DNA from: Moritella sp. 24
GTDB taxonomy: Bacteria > Pseudomonadota > Gammaproteobacteria > Enterobacterales > Moritellaceae
Direction: 5' to 3'
Length of the DNA stretch: 64,000 bases
Assembly: GCF_018219155.1 (NCBI RefSeq)
Contig: NZ_CP056123.1
Span: 3,667,505 to 3,731,504 of the forward strand
Shown here in pieces: positions 34,174-43,611 of this stretch. A model generated the notes under the pieces. It had not been told where the DNA came from, did no database searches, and was given only the letters and a program-made list of their open reading frames with translations. The first letter of the stretch is position 1; each line of letters begins with the position of its first letter. The position numbers and the translations under genes were made by a program.

Positions 34174-37077
34174 TTAAGTCGCGTTAACGCCCATTGCTTT
34201 AAGTGCTTTTTTGAAGTTATCTGCACGATCTTTTAAACCATCCACAGGATCTAATACGCCATCCGGCTTCAGGCATTTATCATCTGGGCAACCACGGTTC
34301 ACGATACCTGACGTATCATTAATAAATTTATCACCGACTAGGCCACCATCAACATAAGCTTTCAGCTCTGTGAAGTAATTCCAGTCCGCATAAGGGCCAC
34401 CAACATCATTGTAACCTTGCACTTCATTCATCCAAAAGAAGATACCTGCAATCCATTTAAGCTCGCCGTGCTCAGTTGAACTACAAATCAACTCAGGTTC
34501 AGAACAAAGGTCAAGATCGGCATACAATGGATTTTCTGGTGCTGCATCAACCTGAATACCTTGAATCATTTTACCAATATTATCGGTGTCTACATGGCTT
34601 CGTCCAATAAAGTGATTTAGTTTACCAAAGTTCAAACGACCTGTTGTTTGAATAACACCACGTCCCCACCAGCCACAACCTTCAACTGATTTACCTGCTA
34701 TACCATTCCACACAAAACCACCTGCTTTTTGACCTGGGTATGTTTCGCATTTATTACGGTCATAAACCTGTTTATTCTCCTCAATAGGACCAGCTTCAGC
34801 GGTATTACACCAAGAGCTCGTTTCCCAGTAGCCCGCGCTACCGTTCACTAATAGGCCTTTTTCTTCTAATACGGCATCGGGTGCTGCAAATAGAGGCCCT
34901 GGAGCACCATACCAAGTTGCATTCGTTAATGCAGACACTTCCATTTTACTATTGCGAGGACAAGAATATGGATTATCGTTACCTAAAGCATCTTCACCAT
35001 AACTCGCATAGTCTTGCTGTAACTGGCCACAAGAAGCGGTCATTGGATAATCAATAGGCTCGCCAGTATCGATCGACCAATTGTTTTCGTCACATACGTT
35101 GTATTTGATTGTCTCTTTCATGCTCTGAGCAAGGAAAGCGGCAATGGCTACTTTTGCATATAAGATATTGGTTGCATCATCGACGGCTGGATCCATTAAC
35201 CAGAATTTCACGTCAGCAACGCCCACATTATGCATTGGGTTAAGCGCAGCTAAGAAATCCGCCCACTTATAAACGGTTGAGGGGATGTAAGAACCATTTG
35301 CTTGAAGAGAAAGAAATACTTCATTATCCATTTTATTTTCAGCTGCGGCTAAGTCTTGATTTAACTGTGCAATAGAGGTGATTTGGCTCGACGTATTATC
35401 GCCAGTACCTGCAAAATAAAGTGGTACCTTGGCTTTATTTTGATAATTAACCACTTTATCTTGCAACCAGTTACTACCCGTCACACTGACAGATGATTCT
35501 CCACCCCATTGAATTGCAAATACATTACTGTATGCGGCATGACGCAAACGGCTAGTACCCCAATCATAATCTTTAGCAGGTTGTAGGACAGAACCAGCGC
35601 TACTTGCCCCATATACGCTCGCATCTAACGCTTGGCTTGTAACATCTAAGCGAATGTTGTCGACTGAATTTGCAATGTCTTTGTCACCCATAAAGTAACT
35701 ACCCGCGGCAGACACTCGAGTGAGGGGCGTGGTATCGGCTTTACTCGGCAAGTGTCCACCAGGAATTTGCCATAACATTGCGGGTTTATCTAAGAAATCA
35801 GTCACTTGTTTTACGTAAGTTAAATAGGTATCCCATTGCTTTGCACCATAGACCTCATTGCCAAGACCAGCTGCAGAGAATGCATCATCGTCGGCTTTAT
35901 CAAATGCTAAAAAATCCGGTTGCAGCACATTTTTTTTATATGCTTGAATTGACAAAATAAATGCAGTTGCATCATTTGAAGCTTTACTCCAAACCGCTCC
36001 CAAACCCGAGTGAGTAGCGTGTACATCAACACTGTCAATACGCGGAGCAACCCAACCAAATGCGATATCTGGACTAAAACGTTTCATGATAAAGTTTTGC
36101 GATTGTACCCAGCCGATAATATTATTCTCAATTAATCTATCGACTTCCGTTTCTAAGGCCGCTAAGTCATAAAGTTGACTCAGAGTACTGGTAACACCGT
36201 CTACATCCTTCACTTGATAAGCAGTTTCTTTGTTGATGGCTTCTTTTAATGCTTTTTTAACTTCAATCACAGTCCAAGCATTTTGCTTACCATAGGTAGT
36301 TGTAAACTCTGGTGATTGCCAACTTTCTAATAAACCTGTATTTAATACAACAGAAGCTGGATTAGCATGAGAAGCATCTTTGCTTTGCTGTATTGTTGCG
36401 CTAGCACGGATCATGTTTTGAAAATGGATAACTAAATTTTCGTAGTGAACAATGTCATCAGCAGCAACGCCATCATTCGCATCGACTGTATTAAGTGCAA
36501 TTGTGGGTAATACTACATTTGAACTTCCAACTTCGATATCACGTGCTTGTTTAATAAGGTGAGTGATAACCGTAGGATCAATAAGTGTGCCACGACTGCT
36601 TGCTTGCGTTGCAAAGATTGCATTAACTTGCGCTGCTGCTAGTTGGGTATTCATCGCTGGACTTGTATCAGTCAACGTCCCCATTGCTAATGTACTTGGC
36701 CAGCCTTTTACTTTCAGTGATACTGGGTTAGCACGCTTTGGCATCACCAGCGCTACCCCTGGTGTTGGTTCAGGATCGACGCCAGGATCTGTTCCGGGTC
36801 CCGTTCCTTCACAGCTCCCCTGCTTTTGCCAGTTAGCCCAAGTAGGGGCGTCGGGATCAGGAATATCCGTTCCCGTTGCCCAATATTTATTTATATATAC
36901 AAGGTCATCTTTTTGTACTTGAGTATCTTTCTTTTCATACGTTGTTTGCGGATCCCACAAAGCAATATTCGTACAATCAAACGTACTTGCTTGTGCGTTA
37001 AATGCTATCAAGCATGCTGCCGTTAGACTACTCAGAGCAAATGTTTTTCTCACTAACTTAGTTCTATTTATACTCAT
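34174..37077 (-). CDS. Secreted GH19-type chitinase-like enzyme with chitin-binding domain and unassigned central region
   Basis: 967 residues. Order: signal peptide (to about residue 31, ending FNAQAS); a CBM5/12-like chitin-binding domain at 34-90 (ALWDPQTTYEKKD, VYINKYWATGTD, WANWQKQGSC); a Gly/Pro/Asp/Thr linker to about 107; a central region of about 470 residues; and a C-terminal GH19-like domain from about 600. In the last, AFLAQSMKETIKYN matches the GH19 helix carrying the catalytic Glu, CGWWGRGVIQTTGRLNFG matches GRGxIQLTGxxNY, and FFWMN and GIVNRGCP follow in family order. The central region has barrel-like strand ends (FGWVAPRIDSVDVHATH, DFLAFDKADDD, AMLWQIPGGHLP, FAIQWGG) and may be a second enzyme domain. 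Probably acts on chitin outside the cell. Confidence 0.82.
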   Translation of the reverse strand: MSINRTKLVRKTFALSSLTAACLIAFNAQASTFDCTNIALWDPQTTYEKKDTQVQKDDLVYINKYWATGTDIPDPDAPTWANWQKQGSCEGTGPGTDPGVDPEPTPGVALVMPKRANPVSLKVKGWPSTLAMGTLTDTSPAMNTQLAAAQVNAIFATQASSRGTLIDPTVITHLIKQARDIEVGSSNVVLPTIALNTVDANDGVAADDIVHYENLVIHFQNMIRASATIQQSKDASHANPASVVLNTGLLESWQSPEFTTTYGKQNAWTVIEVKKALKEAINKETAYQVKDVDGVTSTLSQLYDLAALETEVDRLIENNIIGWVQSQNFIMKRFSPDIAFGWVAPRIDSVDVHATHSGLGAVWSKASNDATAFILSIQAYKKNVLQPDFLAFDKADDDAFSAAGLGNEVYGAKQWDTYLTYVKQVTDFLDKPAMLWQIPGGHLPSKADTTPLTRVSAAGSYFMGDKDIANSVDNIRLDVTSQALDASVYGASSAGSVLQPAKDYDWGTSRLRHAAYSNVFAIQWGGESSVSVTGSNWLQDKVVNYQNKAKVPLYFAGTGDNTSSQITSIAQLNQDLAAAENKMDNEVFLSLQANGSYIPSTVYKWADFLAALNPMHNVGVADVKFWLMDPAVDDATNILYAKVAIAAFLAQSMKETIKYNVCDENNWSIDTGEPIDYPMTASCGQLQQDYASYGEDALGNDNPYSCPRNSKMEVSALTNATWYGAPGPLFAAPDAVLEEKGLLVNGSAGYWETSSWCNTAEAGPIEENKQVYDRNKCETYPGQKAGGFVWNGIAGKSVEGCGWWGRGVIQTTGRLNFGKLNHFIGRSHVDTDNIGKMIQGIQVDAAPENPLYADLDLCSEPELICSSTEHGELKWIAGIFFWMNEVQGYNDVGGPYADWNYFTELKAYVDGGLVGDKFINDTSGIVNRGCPDDKCLKPDGVLDPVDGLKDRADNFKKALKAMGVNAT

Positions 37078-37566
37078 TACGCTTATCCTTAAACGATCAT
37101 TAAGTGGTTTTTATAAATATCAAAAATATATTGTAGTAAGTTAATAACGCTAAAATAGTGATCCGTGTTGTGTGTTTAATGCTTTGTATCACCCTGCCAT
37201 TTCTTTGTGATCCAAGATCATTTCATATCTTATTTTACAGGGTGAAATAATACTTTATGATTAATTAACGATATTTAAGCGTTTAATTCATAAGAAAGAA
37301 TGGCGGTTTTGCTGAGTCGGGCAGCACAATATTGTTAACACAATGTTAAACACCGAGCTGATTGATAAAATATAACATTGGAAATATTTCAAAATGTCCT
37401 GATGAAAACCGTCGAGTAATCTAGCTTAGGGCGTTTATAGAAATAGAAAGAAAAATAGGTCCGTCTAGCGACGGTTTGGGTAAAATATTACGTACGCAGA
37501 TTTTAGGGCAGAAAAAAAGTAGGCTCATTAACTGAGCCTACTTTACAATATTAGCACTTACATACC
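37078..37566. other. 489-base intergenic region upstream of the GH19-type gene
   Basis: AT-rich. An exact eight-base inverted repeat, TCACCCTG at 37189-37196 and CAGGGTGA at 37238-37245, lies 112-168 bases before the GH19-type start and could be a regulatory site. Near 37325-37350 there are two GTTAA(A)CA-type repeats. The left-facing terminator of mrcB closes the region. No gene seen. Confidence 0.5.
37511..37543 (-). terminator. Terminator after mrcB
   Basis: AAGTAGGCTCA and TGAGCCTACTT pair perfectly around five bases; on the minus strand the stem is followed by seven T. Confidence 0.9.
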
Positions 37567-39798
37567 TTAATTCACCACTAAACTGTCAGCGCTACGCAGT
37601 TTCATATAATCACCAAACACAGTTAGTGCACCACTTGAGCCAGTTAACGTAGACGTTCTATTATCATCGCGACCAACCCACACGGTCACTACATCGCGGT
37701 TGTCTAAGCCAACAAACCAACTATCACGTAATTTGTCTGTCGAGCCTGTTTTACCAGCGAAGTTAATCCCCGGAAATTGCCAACTAAGGCGACGTGCTGT
37801 GCCTTGTTTCGCGACGAGATTCATATTATAAATCGTCAAGTCGGTGTCCTCTCGGGCAAAGCGACGATTTCCTTTCAGACTCTGCTGATAAACTAAATCA
37901 CCTTCGTCATCCACCACTGCGACAAGACTCGTTAGCTTATGATATTCACCAGCTGTCGCAATCGTTTGATACATCTGTGACACCTGAAACGGAGACATAT
38001 TTAATGCGCCTAGCAACATCGATGGATAGTGGTTATCGACCTTATTAATACCTAAACGCTTTAAACTTTTAATCACATTATCAACACCAAGCGCCATACC
38101 TAAATTAACAGTAGGTACATTTAACGATTGCATCAAGGCTTGATACAAAGGCACTTCACCGCGGTATTTACGATCATAATTTTTTGGCTGCCAATTATTA
38201 CCGTACTGATTATTTAATCGCAACGGTTTATCTTCTAATGGTGAGTTAAGATCATAGCCTTGCTCAAATGCCGTTAAATAAATCGCAGGTTTGACTAATG
38301 AACCAATCGAACGGGAAGCATCTAAAGCACGATTAAAACCAGCATACTGCGTATTACGGCCACCAACAATCGCGGTCACACGGCCGTATTGACGATCGGT
38401 CACCACCATTGCGGTTTCTAGTCCATCGATTTTACGCGCCTTCTCTAAACGCGGTAAACTTTCAGAGATTGCTTTTTCTGCCGCTCGTTGCGCAAGCGGG
38501 TCTAAACTGGTGAAAATTTTCAATCCAGACTGATCATAGAGCGCATCGCCAAAGGTCGTTTTTAGCTCTCGACGTAATAATGATAAAAACGCAGGCGCTT
38601 TAGAGACACTCATGTGACCACGAGGAATAATACCCAAGGGTCTAGAAATAGCAGCTCGATATTCAGCTGTACTTATTTTGCCATTTTTTGATAATAGACG
38701 AATAATCATGTCACGACGCTCAAGGGCACGATCAGGATAACGCCACGGATCATAAAATGATGGTCCTTTAACTACCGCCACTAAAAAGGCCATTTGATCG
38801 ATGCTTAGCTCTGGAACAGGACGACCAAAATAAAAATAACTCGCCAAACCAAAACCATATACACCATCACTGTAATTTTGGCCTAAATACACTTCGTTAA
38901 GATAACCACTTAGCACCGCGTCTTTACTTAAACGGTAGTTAATCAATATCGCCATGTATGCTTCATTAAATTTACGCCAGAAACTACGTTGACGGGTTAA
39001 GAAAAAGTTTTTAACTAATTGCTGCGTTAAGGTACTACCACCTTGCACGGTACGACCTGCATTCATATTGGCAAATGCAGCACGAATAATGGCAACAGGT
39101 GATACACCACTGTGATGATAAAAATCACGATCTTCCACCAGCAGCAAAGTATCAATGAGTAATTGCGGGTAATTTTGCAATTCAACTAATATACGGTCTT
39201 CTTGATTTGGTGCTTGCAGCGTATCCAGTAGCATAGGGTCAAGGTTGACCGAATTCAGGTATTTACCGGTTTTTTGATCACGAATACTGACTAAACGATT
39301 CTCGGCAAAGCTCAAAAACAGCGCTTGGTTAGGCTCCACACCATCCAGATACGTAAAACTACGACGCAACAATTCTATCTTATTGCTCGACATAGCAAAC
39401 TGTCCCGCGGTACGTGGTTTCGCTACTTTCAAATAATTAAGCAGTTCCAGTTCTTCAACCAGTTTTTCGTGTGGTAAGAACATACCCGGTTTCAGTTCTA
39501 AACTACGCGCGTATATTTGTGCAGGGGTTTTCCAAATAGGACCAGAGAATCGAGCTTGGATCTTACTGTCTAAATACATACCGTAGAGAACGAAAATAGC
39601 CGAAAAAGCTAACGTAAATTTGAATAGGAAGATAAGGGCACTGCGTGTCCAAGTTCGACTTTTGGTTTTTGTGACTTTCTTCTTAGCGGCTTTTTTTGTG
39701 GTCGGTTTCTTTGCGGTTTTTTTTGCTGCTGATTTTGCCGGTGTTTTACGTTTTGTGACAATCTTTTTTGTGTCATCACTTACGGGACGTTTAGCCAA
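37567..39798 (-). CDS. mrcB: Penicillin-binding protein 1B (bifunctional peptidoglycan synthase)
   Basis: Class A PBP: glycan polymerisation and peptide cross-linking in the periplasm. A Lys/Ala/Thr-rich, histone-like cytoplasmic tail is followed by one membrane helix (LIFLFKFTLAFSAIFVLYGMYL). Next come a UB2H-like region, the GT51 domain (catalytic Glu in VEDRDFYHHSGVSP, then GGSTLTQQLVKNFFL) and the transpeptidase (SIGSLVKP with the active Ser, SLNVPTVNLG, and FAGKTGSTDKLRDSWF). I prefer a TTG start giving MAKRPVSDDTKK, because AGGA lies nine bases before it; the ATG eight codons upstream has no ribosome site. Start unproven. Confidence 0.94.
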   Translation of the reverse strand: MAKRPVSDDTKKIVTKRKTPAKSAAKKTAKKPTTKKAAKKKVTKTKSRTWTRSALIFLFKFTLAFSAIFVLYGMYLDSKIQARFSGPIWKTPAQIYARSLELKPGMFLPHEKLVEELELLNYLKVAKPRTAGQFAMSSNKIELLRRSFTYLDGVEPNQALFLSFAENRLVSIRDQKTGKYLNSVNLDPMLLDTLQAPNQEDRILVELQNYPQLLIDTLLLVEDRDFYHHSGVSPVAIIRAAFANMNAGRTVQGGSTLTQQLVKNFFLTRQRSFWRKFNEAYMAILINYRLSKDAVLSGYLNEVYLGQNYSDGVYGFGLASYFYFGRPVPELSIDQMAFLVAVVKGPSFYDPWRYPDRALERRDMIIRLLSKNGKISTAEYRAAISRPLGIIPRGHMSVSKAPAFLSLLRRELKTTFGDALYDQSGLKIFTSLDPLAQRAAEKAISESLPRLEKARKIDGLETAMVVTDRQYGRVTAIVGGRNTQYAGFNRALDASRSIGSLVKPAIYLTAFEQGYDLNSPLEDKPLRLNNQYGNNWQPKNYDRKYRGEVPLYQALMQSLNVPTVNLGMALGVDNVIKSLKRLGINKVDNHYPSMLLGALNMSPFQVSQMYQTIATAGEYHKLTSLVAVVDDEGDLVYQQSLKGNRRFAREDTDLTIYNMNLVAKQGTARRLSWQFPGINFAGKTGSTDKLRDSWFVGLDNRDVVTVWVGRDDNRTSTLTGSSGALTVFGDYMKLRSADSLVVN

Positions 39799-39931
39799 TG
39801 GAAAGGATCCTAGAAATTGCATTAAATACGGTAAAATACGATCAAATAAAATACCATAAAAAAGAGTCGCTAGTTTACCCTGTTCATTCCCTCTAACTCA
39901 ACTATTGGGGATGTGTATTTTTACTACCTAA

Positions 39932-40570
39932 TTACGTTGCTGCGAGTTTGATCCCAAGGGCAACAAAAACTGTACCGACAGCACGGTTAAGCCACAGTGT
40001 AAAACTTTGATTACTTTTTACCTTTTTAGTTAAACGATGCGCGGCAAAAATATAGCCGAGTTCGACCACGAATGCACCGACTACCACAATCAGACCAAGC
40101 AGTAATAATTGCATTGGAATTGAACCATGTCCTTCTCGCACAAATTGCGGTAAAAAAGCCATAAAAAAGATAGCAGCTTTGGGGTTAAGCACATCGATTA
40201 ATACCCCTTGCTTGAATATTTTCCAATGTGAAGGAGTCGATGAAATATCACTATTCATGTTTTCTGTCGAGGTGAGTTCAATGCCACCTGATGCCGTAAA
40301 AGCCTGCCAAGCTAAATAAATAAGGTAACCAACACCGATAATTTTAATCAACATAAAGGCGTAAGCTGAAGAAACAATAATTGCAGATAGTCCTAATGCC
40401 GCAGCACCCACATGAACCAAGGCTCCAGAACAAGCCCCTGCAGCGGCAACAACCCCCGCTTTACGGCCATTACTGACGGTTTTCGTTAGTACAAATATCA
40501 GATCAGGTCCCGGAGTCATATTTAATGCCAACGACGCGGTTAAAAACATTGCCCAGTAGCCTATATCCAT
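39932..40570 (-). CDS. LysE/RhtB family amino-acid exporter
   Basis: 212 residues, about six membrane helices. The signature FLTASLALNMTPGPDLIFVLTKTVSNGRKAG at the start and FKQGVLIDVLNPKAAIFFMAFLPQFV near the middle are classic for RhtB-type exporters of threonine, homoserine or similar. The substrate cannot be read from sequence. It follows the GNAT gene by 16 bases on the same strand, suggesting a two-gene operon. Confidence 0.92.
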   Translation of the reverse strand: MDIGYWAMFLTASLALNMTPGPDLIFVLTKTVSNGRKAGVVAAAGACSGALVHVGAAALGLSAIIVSSAYAFMLIKIIGVGYLIYLAWQAFTASGGIELTSTENMNSDISSTPSHWKIFKQGVLIDVLNPKAAIFFMAFLPQFVREGHGSIPMQLLLLGLIVVVGAFVVELGYIFAAHRLTKKVKSNQSFTLWLNRAVGTVFVALGIKLAAT

Positions 40571-40586
40571 CTGATCATCCTTAATC

Positions 40587-41090
40587 CTAATTAATCACCT
40601 TTACCATATATAATTCATTTTTTGTCATGCCGTCAATCATCCCTTTCGGCTTTGCTATAATTTGCTTAAAGCCATTGTTTTTATAAAATACTATCGCGTT
40701 TTTATTCGTTATCATGACGGTTAATTCTAGCTGCTTGTAATTTAACAGTCGTGCCCACGTTTCGACATGAGCAAGTAACTCACGTCCAAGCCCCACACCA
40801 ATACTCGCCTGTTGCACACCAATAACCAAAGAAATAGCATCCATATCATGACCAACATAACCCGCAATACCAATAGTAAAACCAATCAATGATGATTCAT
40901 TATTTAACACTTGCTCTGCAACATAGAGTACCTGTGTCGACGCCTCAATAAACAGCGCAAGATGCGCGCACAGTTCAGCGGCACTGTTTTTTTCTCCCAT
41001 CGCCATAAACGGGGTTTCGCCATTAAGTTGGGAGAGTAGCATTGATAAAGCTTCAGCATCCGTGACTTTGACAGGTCTAATTATCATCAT
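40587..41090 (-). CDS. GNAT-family N-acetyltransferase
   Basis: 167 residues. The acetyl-CoA binding part is visible as VIGVQQASIGVGLGRELLAHVETWARLL, an R/Q-x-x-G-x-G/A-like loop, followed by LELTVMITNKNAIVFYKNNGFKQI, the typical final strand and helix. Substrate unknown. Immediately upstream of a LysE exporter, so it may act on an amino acid or related amine; this is inference only. Confidence 0.87.
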   Translation of the reverse strand: MMIIRPVKVTDAEALSMLLSQLNGETPFMAMGEKNSAAELCAHLALFIEASTQVLYVAEQVLNNESSLIGFTIGIAGYVGHDMDAISLVIGVQQASIGVGLGRELLAHVETWARLLNYKQLELTVMITNKNAIVFYKNNGFKQIIAKPKGMIDGMTKNELYMVKVIN

Positions 41091-41225
41091 AAATATTCTC
41101 TCATCACACAGAAGACAGTAACCTCACGCAATTGAAAATTAACAATCGCAGGAAACAAGAGTATCATAGGCTTATAGCCGAACAGACGCTAGCGCTTACT
41201 CACTAATTAACACCAAGGTTACTCA

Positions 41226-41639
41226 ATGGTTTTCATCTCTAGCAATGTATCAATTCCCGATTCAGAAATTGATATTCAAGCTATCCGCGCTCAAGGTGCA
41301 GGTGGCCAAAACGTCAATAAAGTATCAACTGCGATCCACTTGCGTTTTGATATTAAAGCGTCTTCACTACCGGAATTTTATAAAGAAAGGTTGTTGGCGT
41401 TAAGTGATCATCGTATTACGAAAGACGGGGTTATTATTATAAAATCTCAGGAATCAAGAAGCCAAGATTTTAATAAGCAGGTAGCGTTTGAACGCTTAGT
41501 TGAATTGATTAAACAGGCGACCGTGATCCAAAAGTCACGCCGTGCAACCAAGCCGAGTCGTAATGCCAAAAAGAAACGTATGGACACTAAAACTCAGCGT
41601 GGAAAAACGAAAACTATGCGTGGTAAAGTTAGCTTTTAG
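41226..41639 (+). CDS. arfB: Alternative ribosome-rescue factor ArfB
   Basis: Peptidyl-tRNA hydrolase that frees ribosomes stalled on broken mRNA. The catalytic GGQ is at residues 26-28 in [19 protein letters not shown], and the required basic C-terminal tail that enters the mRNA channel is present ([20 protein letters not shown]). 137 residues, close to E. coli YaeJ. Its last 11 bases overlap the end of the convergent M23 peptidase gene. Confidence 0.95.
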   Translation: MVFISSNVSIPDSEIDIQAIRAQGAGGQNVNKVSTAIHLRFDIKASSLPEFYKERLLALSDHRITKDGVIIIKSQESRSQDFNKQVAFERLVELIKQATVIQKSRRATKPSRNAKKKRMDTKTQRGKTKTMRGKVSF

Positions 41640-43044
41640 CCTCTTCCCAAGCTGCATGATAATTCGTTAATGCGACCTTGAATGCCGCTTGTTGATCTTT
41701 TTCAATCGCGGTAGCAATAGGGATATCAGCTTTCATTGCATTTACTGCACGACCGCGCATATGTAGTTCATAATGCAAATGAGGTCCCGTGATACGACCA
41801 CTATTCCCCGACAACGCAATTTTTTGTCCGCGTTTTATTCGCTGTCCTTTTTTAACAAACGCCTTACTCAGATGTAAGAAACGAGTGCGGTATGTTTGTC
41901 CATTTGATATTTCGATATAAAGCCCTGCATACTTGTGGTTAAGTACTCGAGACACCACACCATCGCCTGTCGCAAAAATAGGGGTTCCAATCGGAGTCGC
42001 AAAATCAGTACCATTATGCGGACGCAATAAGCCTGTCACCGGATGCACGCGTCTTGGATTAAAGTTGGATGAGATACGATATTTTTTGCTTACAGGCCAA
42101 CGCACGAACGCTCTTTCAATACTTAAGCCCGCTTCGTCATAATACGTGCCCTCATATAGATAAGCGCTAATATTACGGTTACGATTATTAATACTCACGG
42201 CATTGATGCGGTTTTCACCTGTTAATTCGTCACCAATATATTGGCGTGATACCAACACTTTAAACGTATCACCCGTACGAAAATCACGGCTGAAATTAAT
42301 TTTATCTTTTAATAAACGAGCAATAAATTGTGCTTCGAATAACGATAATCCCGCTTGCTTTGCCGAACCTGCAAAACTGTATTTAACTTTGCCAATATAG
42401 CTGTGCTCACGCCACTCACCATCGATATTAACTTGTTCAAATTCAAAGCCATTATCACCAGAGCTTTTATAAATAACTTGCTGAGAAAGACTAACTTTTA
42501 ATTCAAGGCGTGTTAACTGCCCTTCAAACTCAGTAAAAATTAACGTTTGTCCCGGTTTAATACTGTCTAATGCCAATACGTTTAAATCAACTTCTAGGAT
42601 TTGATATAAACTTGTTTGGCTCAAGCCTAATTGCTCGAATATACCACCAAGAGTATCACCAGATTGGATCACGTAATTGGTTGTTTTTGGATACGATTTA
42701 GCTAATTCCTCTGCAATGATTTCAACAGATTCTGCCGTAACCGTCGTATTATCTTCGCTAACAGTCGTAGAAATAGCAGTACTCGCGAGCAAGGCTGTCG
42801 CTGAATTCACGCTACCGGCAGGGGCTAACGATGCTTCTAAGGATACCGATTTTTTAACTTTCGGTTCATCGGCAACCGAGGCTGTGATCGCACTTGCCTT
42901 GGTATTCGTATTGCTACTCTCCGCCACCTTATTTATTTCTGCCTTATCGTTCACTGGTAATAGTGCAAAAATAAGGACTAACACGCTTGTTAATAACACC
43001 CACGTTAGTGCTAATTGTAATTTATTGTTCTTAATTGACGACAT
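41629..43044 (-). CDS. mepM: LysM/M23 murein endopeptidase, MepM-like
   Basis: Zinc DD-endopeptidase expected to cut cross-links in peptidoglycan. N-terminal membrane anchor ([20 protein letters not shown]), a low-complexity Ala/Ser/Thr region, an OapA/LysM-like part ([20 protein letters not shown] and [12 protein letters not shown]), and the M23 domain with [20 protein letters not shown] and [10 protein letters not shown], which holds the zinc ligands His, Asp and His. 471 residues. The symbol follows overall architecture; the gene is not next to znuA or lpxM here, so it may be a paralogue. Confidence 0.85.
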   Translation of the reverse strand: MSSIKNNKLQLALTWVLLTSVLVLIFALLPVNDKAEINKVAESSNTNTKASAITASVADEPKVKKSVSLEASLAPAGSVNSATALLASTAISTTVSEDNTTVTAESVEIIAEELAKSYPKTTNYVIQSGDTLGGIFEQLGLSQTSLYQILEVDLNVLALDSIKPGQTLIFTEFEGQLTRLELKVSLSQQVIYKSSGDNGFEFEQVNIDGEWREHSYIGKVKYSFAGSAKQAGLSLFEAQFIARLLKDKINFSRDFRTGDTFKVLVSRQYIGDELTGENRINAVSINNRNRNISAYLYEGTYYDEAGLSIERAFVRWPVSKKYRISSNFNPRRVHPVTGLLRPHNGTDFATPIGTPIFATGDGVVSRVLNHKYAGLYIEISNGQTYRTRFLHLSKAFVKKGQRIKRGQKIALSGNSGRITGPHLHYELHMRGRAVNAMKADIPIATAIEKDQQAAFKVALTNYHAAWEEAKS

Positions 43045-43180
43045 TAATGAATACCCAATTCTCGTTCAAAATAGCCGTAATCAGCATAATAATGCCGAAA
43101 TGGTATACCACAACAAAACAAAGGCATAGTATAGATAGCGTAAAAATGTGTAAATCAGGCGAAAGTTTTAATCTTTTAAA

Positions 43181-43471
43181 TTAGCTGACAATCACATAGC
43201 TCGGATCTATTTGAAAAATGCCGAATACAATTAATACATTACCAACCACGGTTAACCAAAAAATACGTTTGAAACTGGCTTTACTTTTTTTATGAGAAAA
43301 TAGCGTTTGCCCAACTAAAGCTCCTGGCCATCCCCCGAGTAATGCCAACAGGTGCAATGTCTTTTCTGGCGTCCGCCATGCCTGCCGTTTTGCCGCCCAT
43401 TTATCTTTTCCATATACCAGCAATGTAATAATACTCAATACTAAATAACAGTAACCTAACCATATCAACAT
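43181..43471 (-). CDS. DUF1294 family membrane protein
   Basis: 96 residues: a helix (WLGYCYLVLSIITLLVYGKDKWAA), the family core KRQAWRTPEKTLHLLALLGGWPGALVGQTLF, a basic loop SHKKSKASFK, and a second helix (FWLTVVGNVLIVFGIF). The core is diagnostic of DUF1294. AGGGAG lies nine bases before this ATG; the frame opens 15 codons upstream without a ribosome site. Function unknown. Confidence 0.87.
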   Translation of the reverse strand: MLIWLGYCYLVLSIITLLVYGKDKWAAKRQAWRTPEKTLHLLALLGGWPGALVGQTLFSHKKSKASFKRIFWLTVVGNVLIVFGIFQIDPSYVIVS

Positions 43472-43504
43472 ATGATGTCTCCCTGATTGTAGACTTATCA
43501 GATA

Positions 43505-43532
43505 TAAAAACGGCAAGCGTAATGCTTGCCGT
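43505..43532 (-). terminator. Terminator after rlmF
   Basis: ACGGCAAGC and GCTTGCCGT enclose GTAAT; on the minus strand the stem is followed by five T. Confidence 0.85.
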
Positions 43533-43611
43533 ATAAATTTACCTGAATATGACGCTATCTGCTAGTCACGGTTTATTCGTGCTTTATTAGCAGTGCTTTA
43601 ACTCGTCGTTC

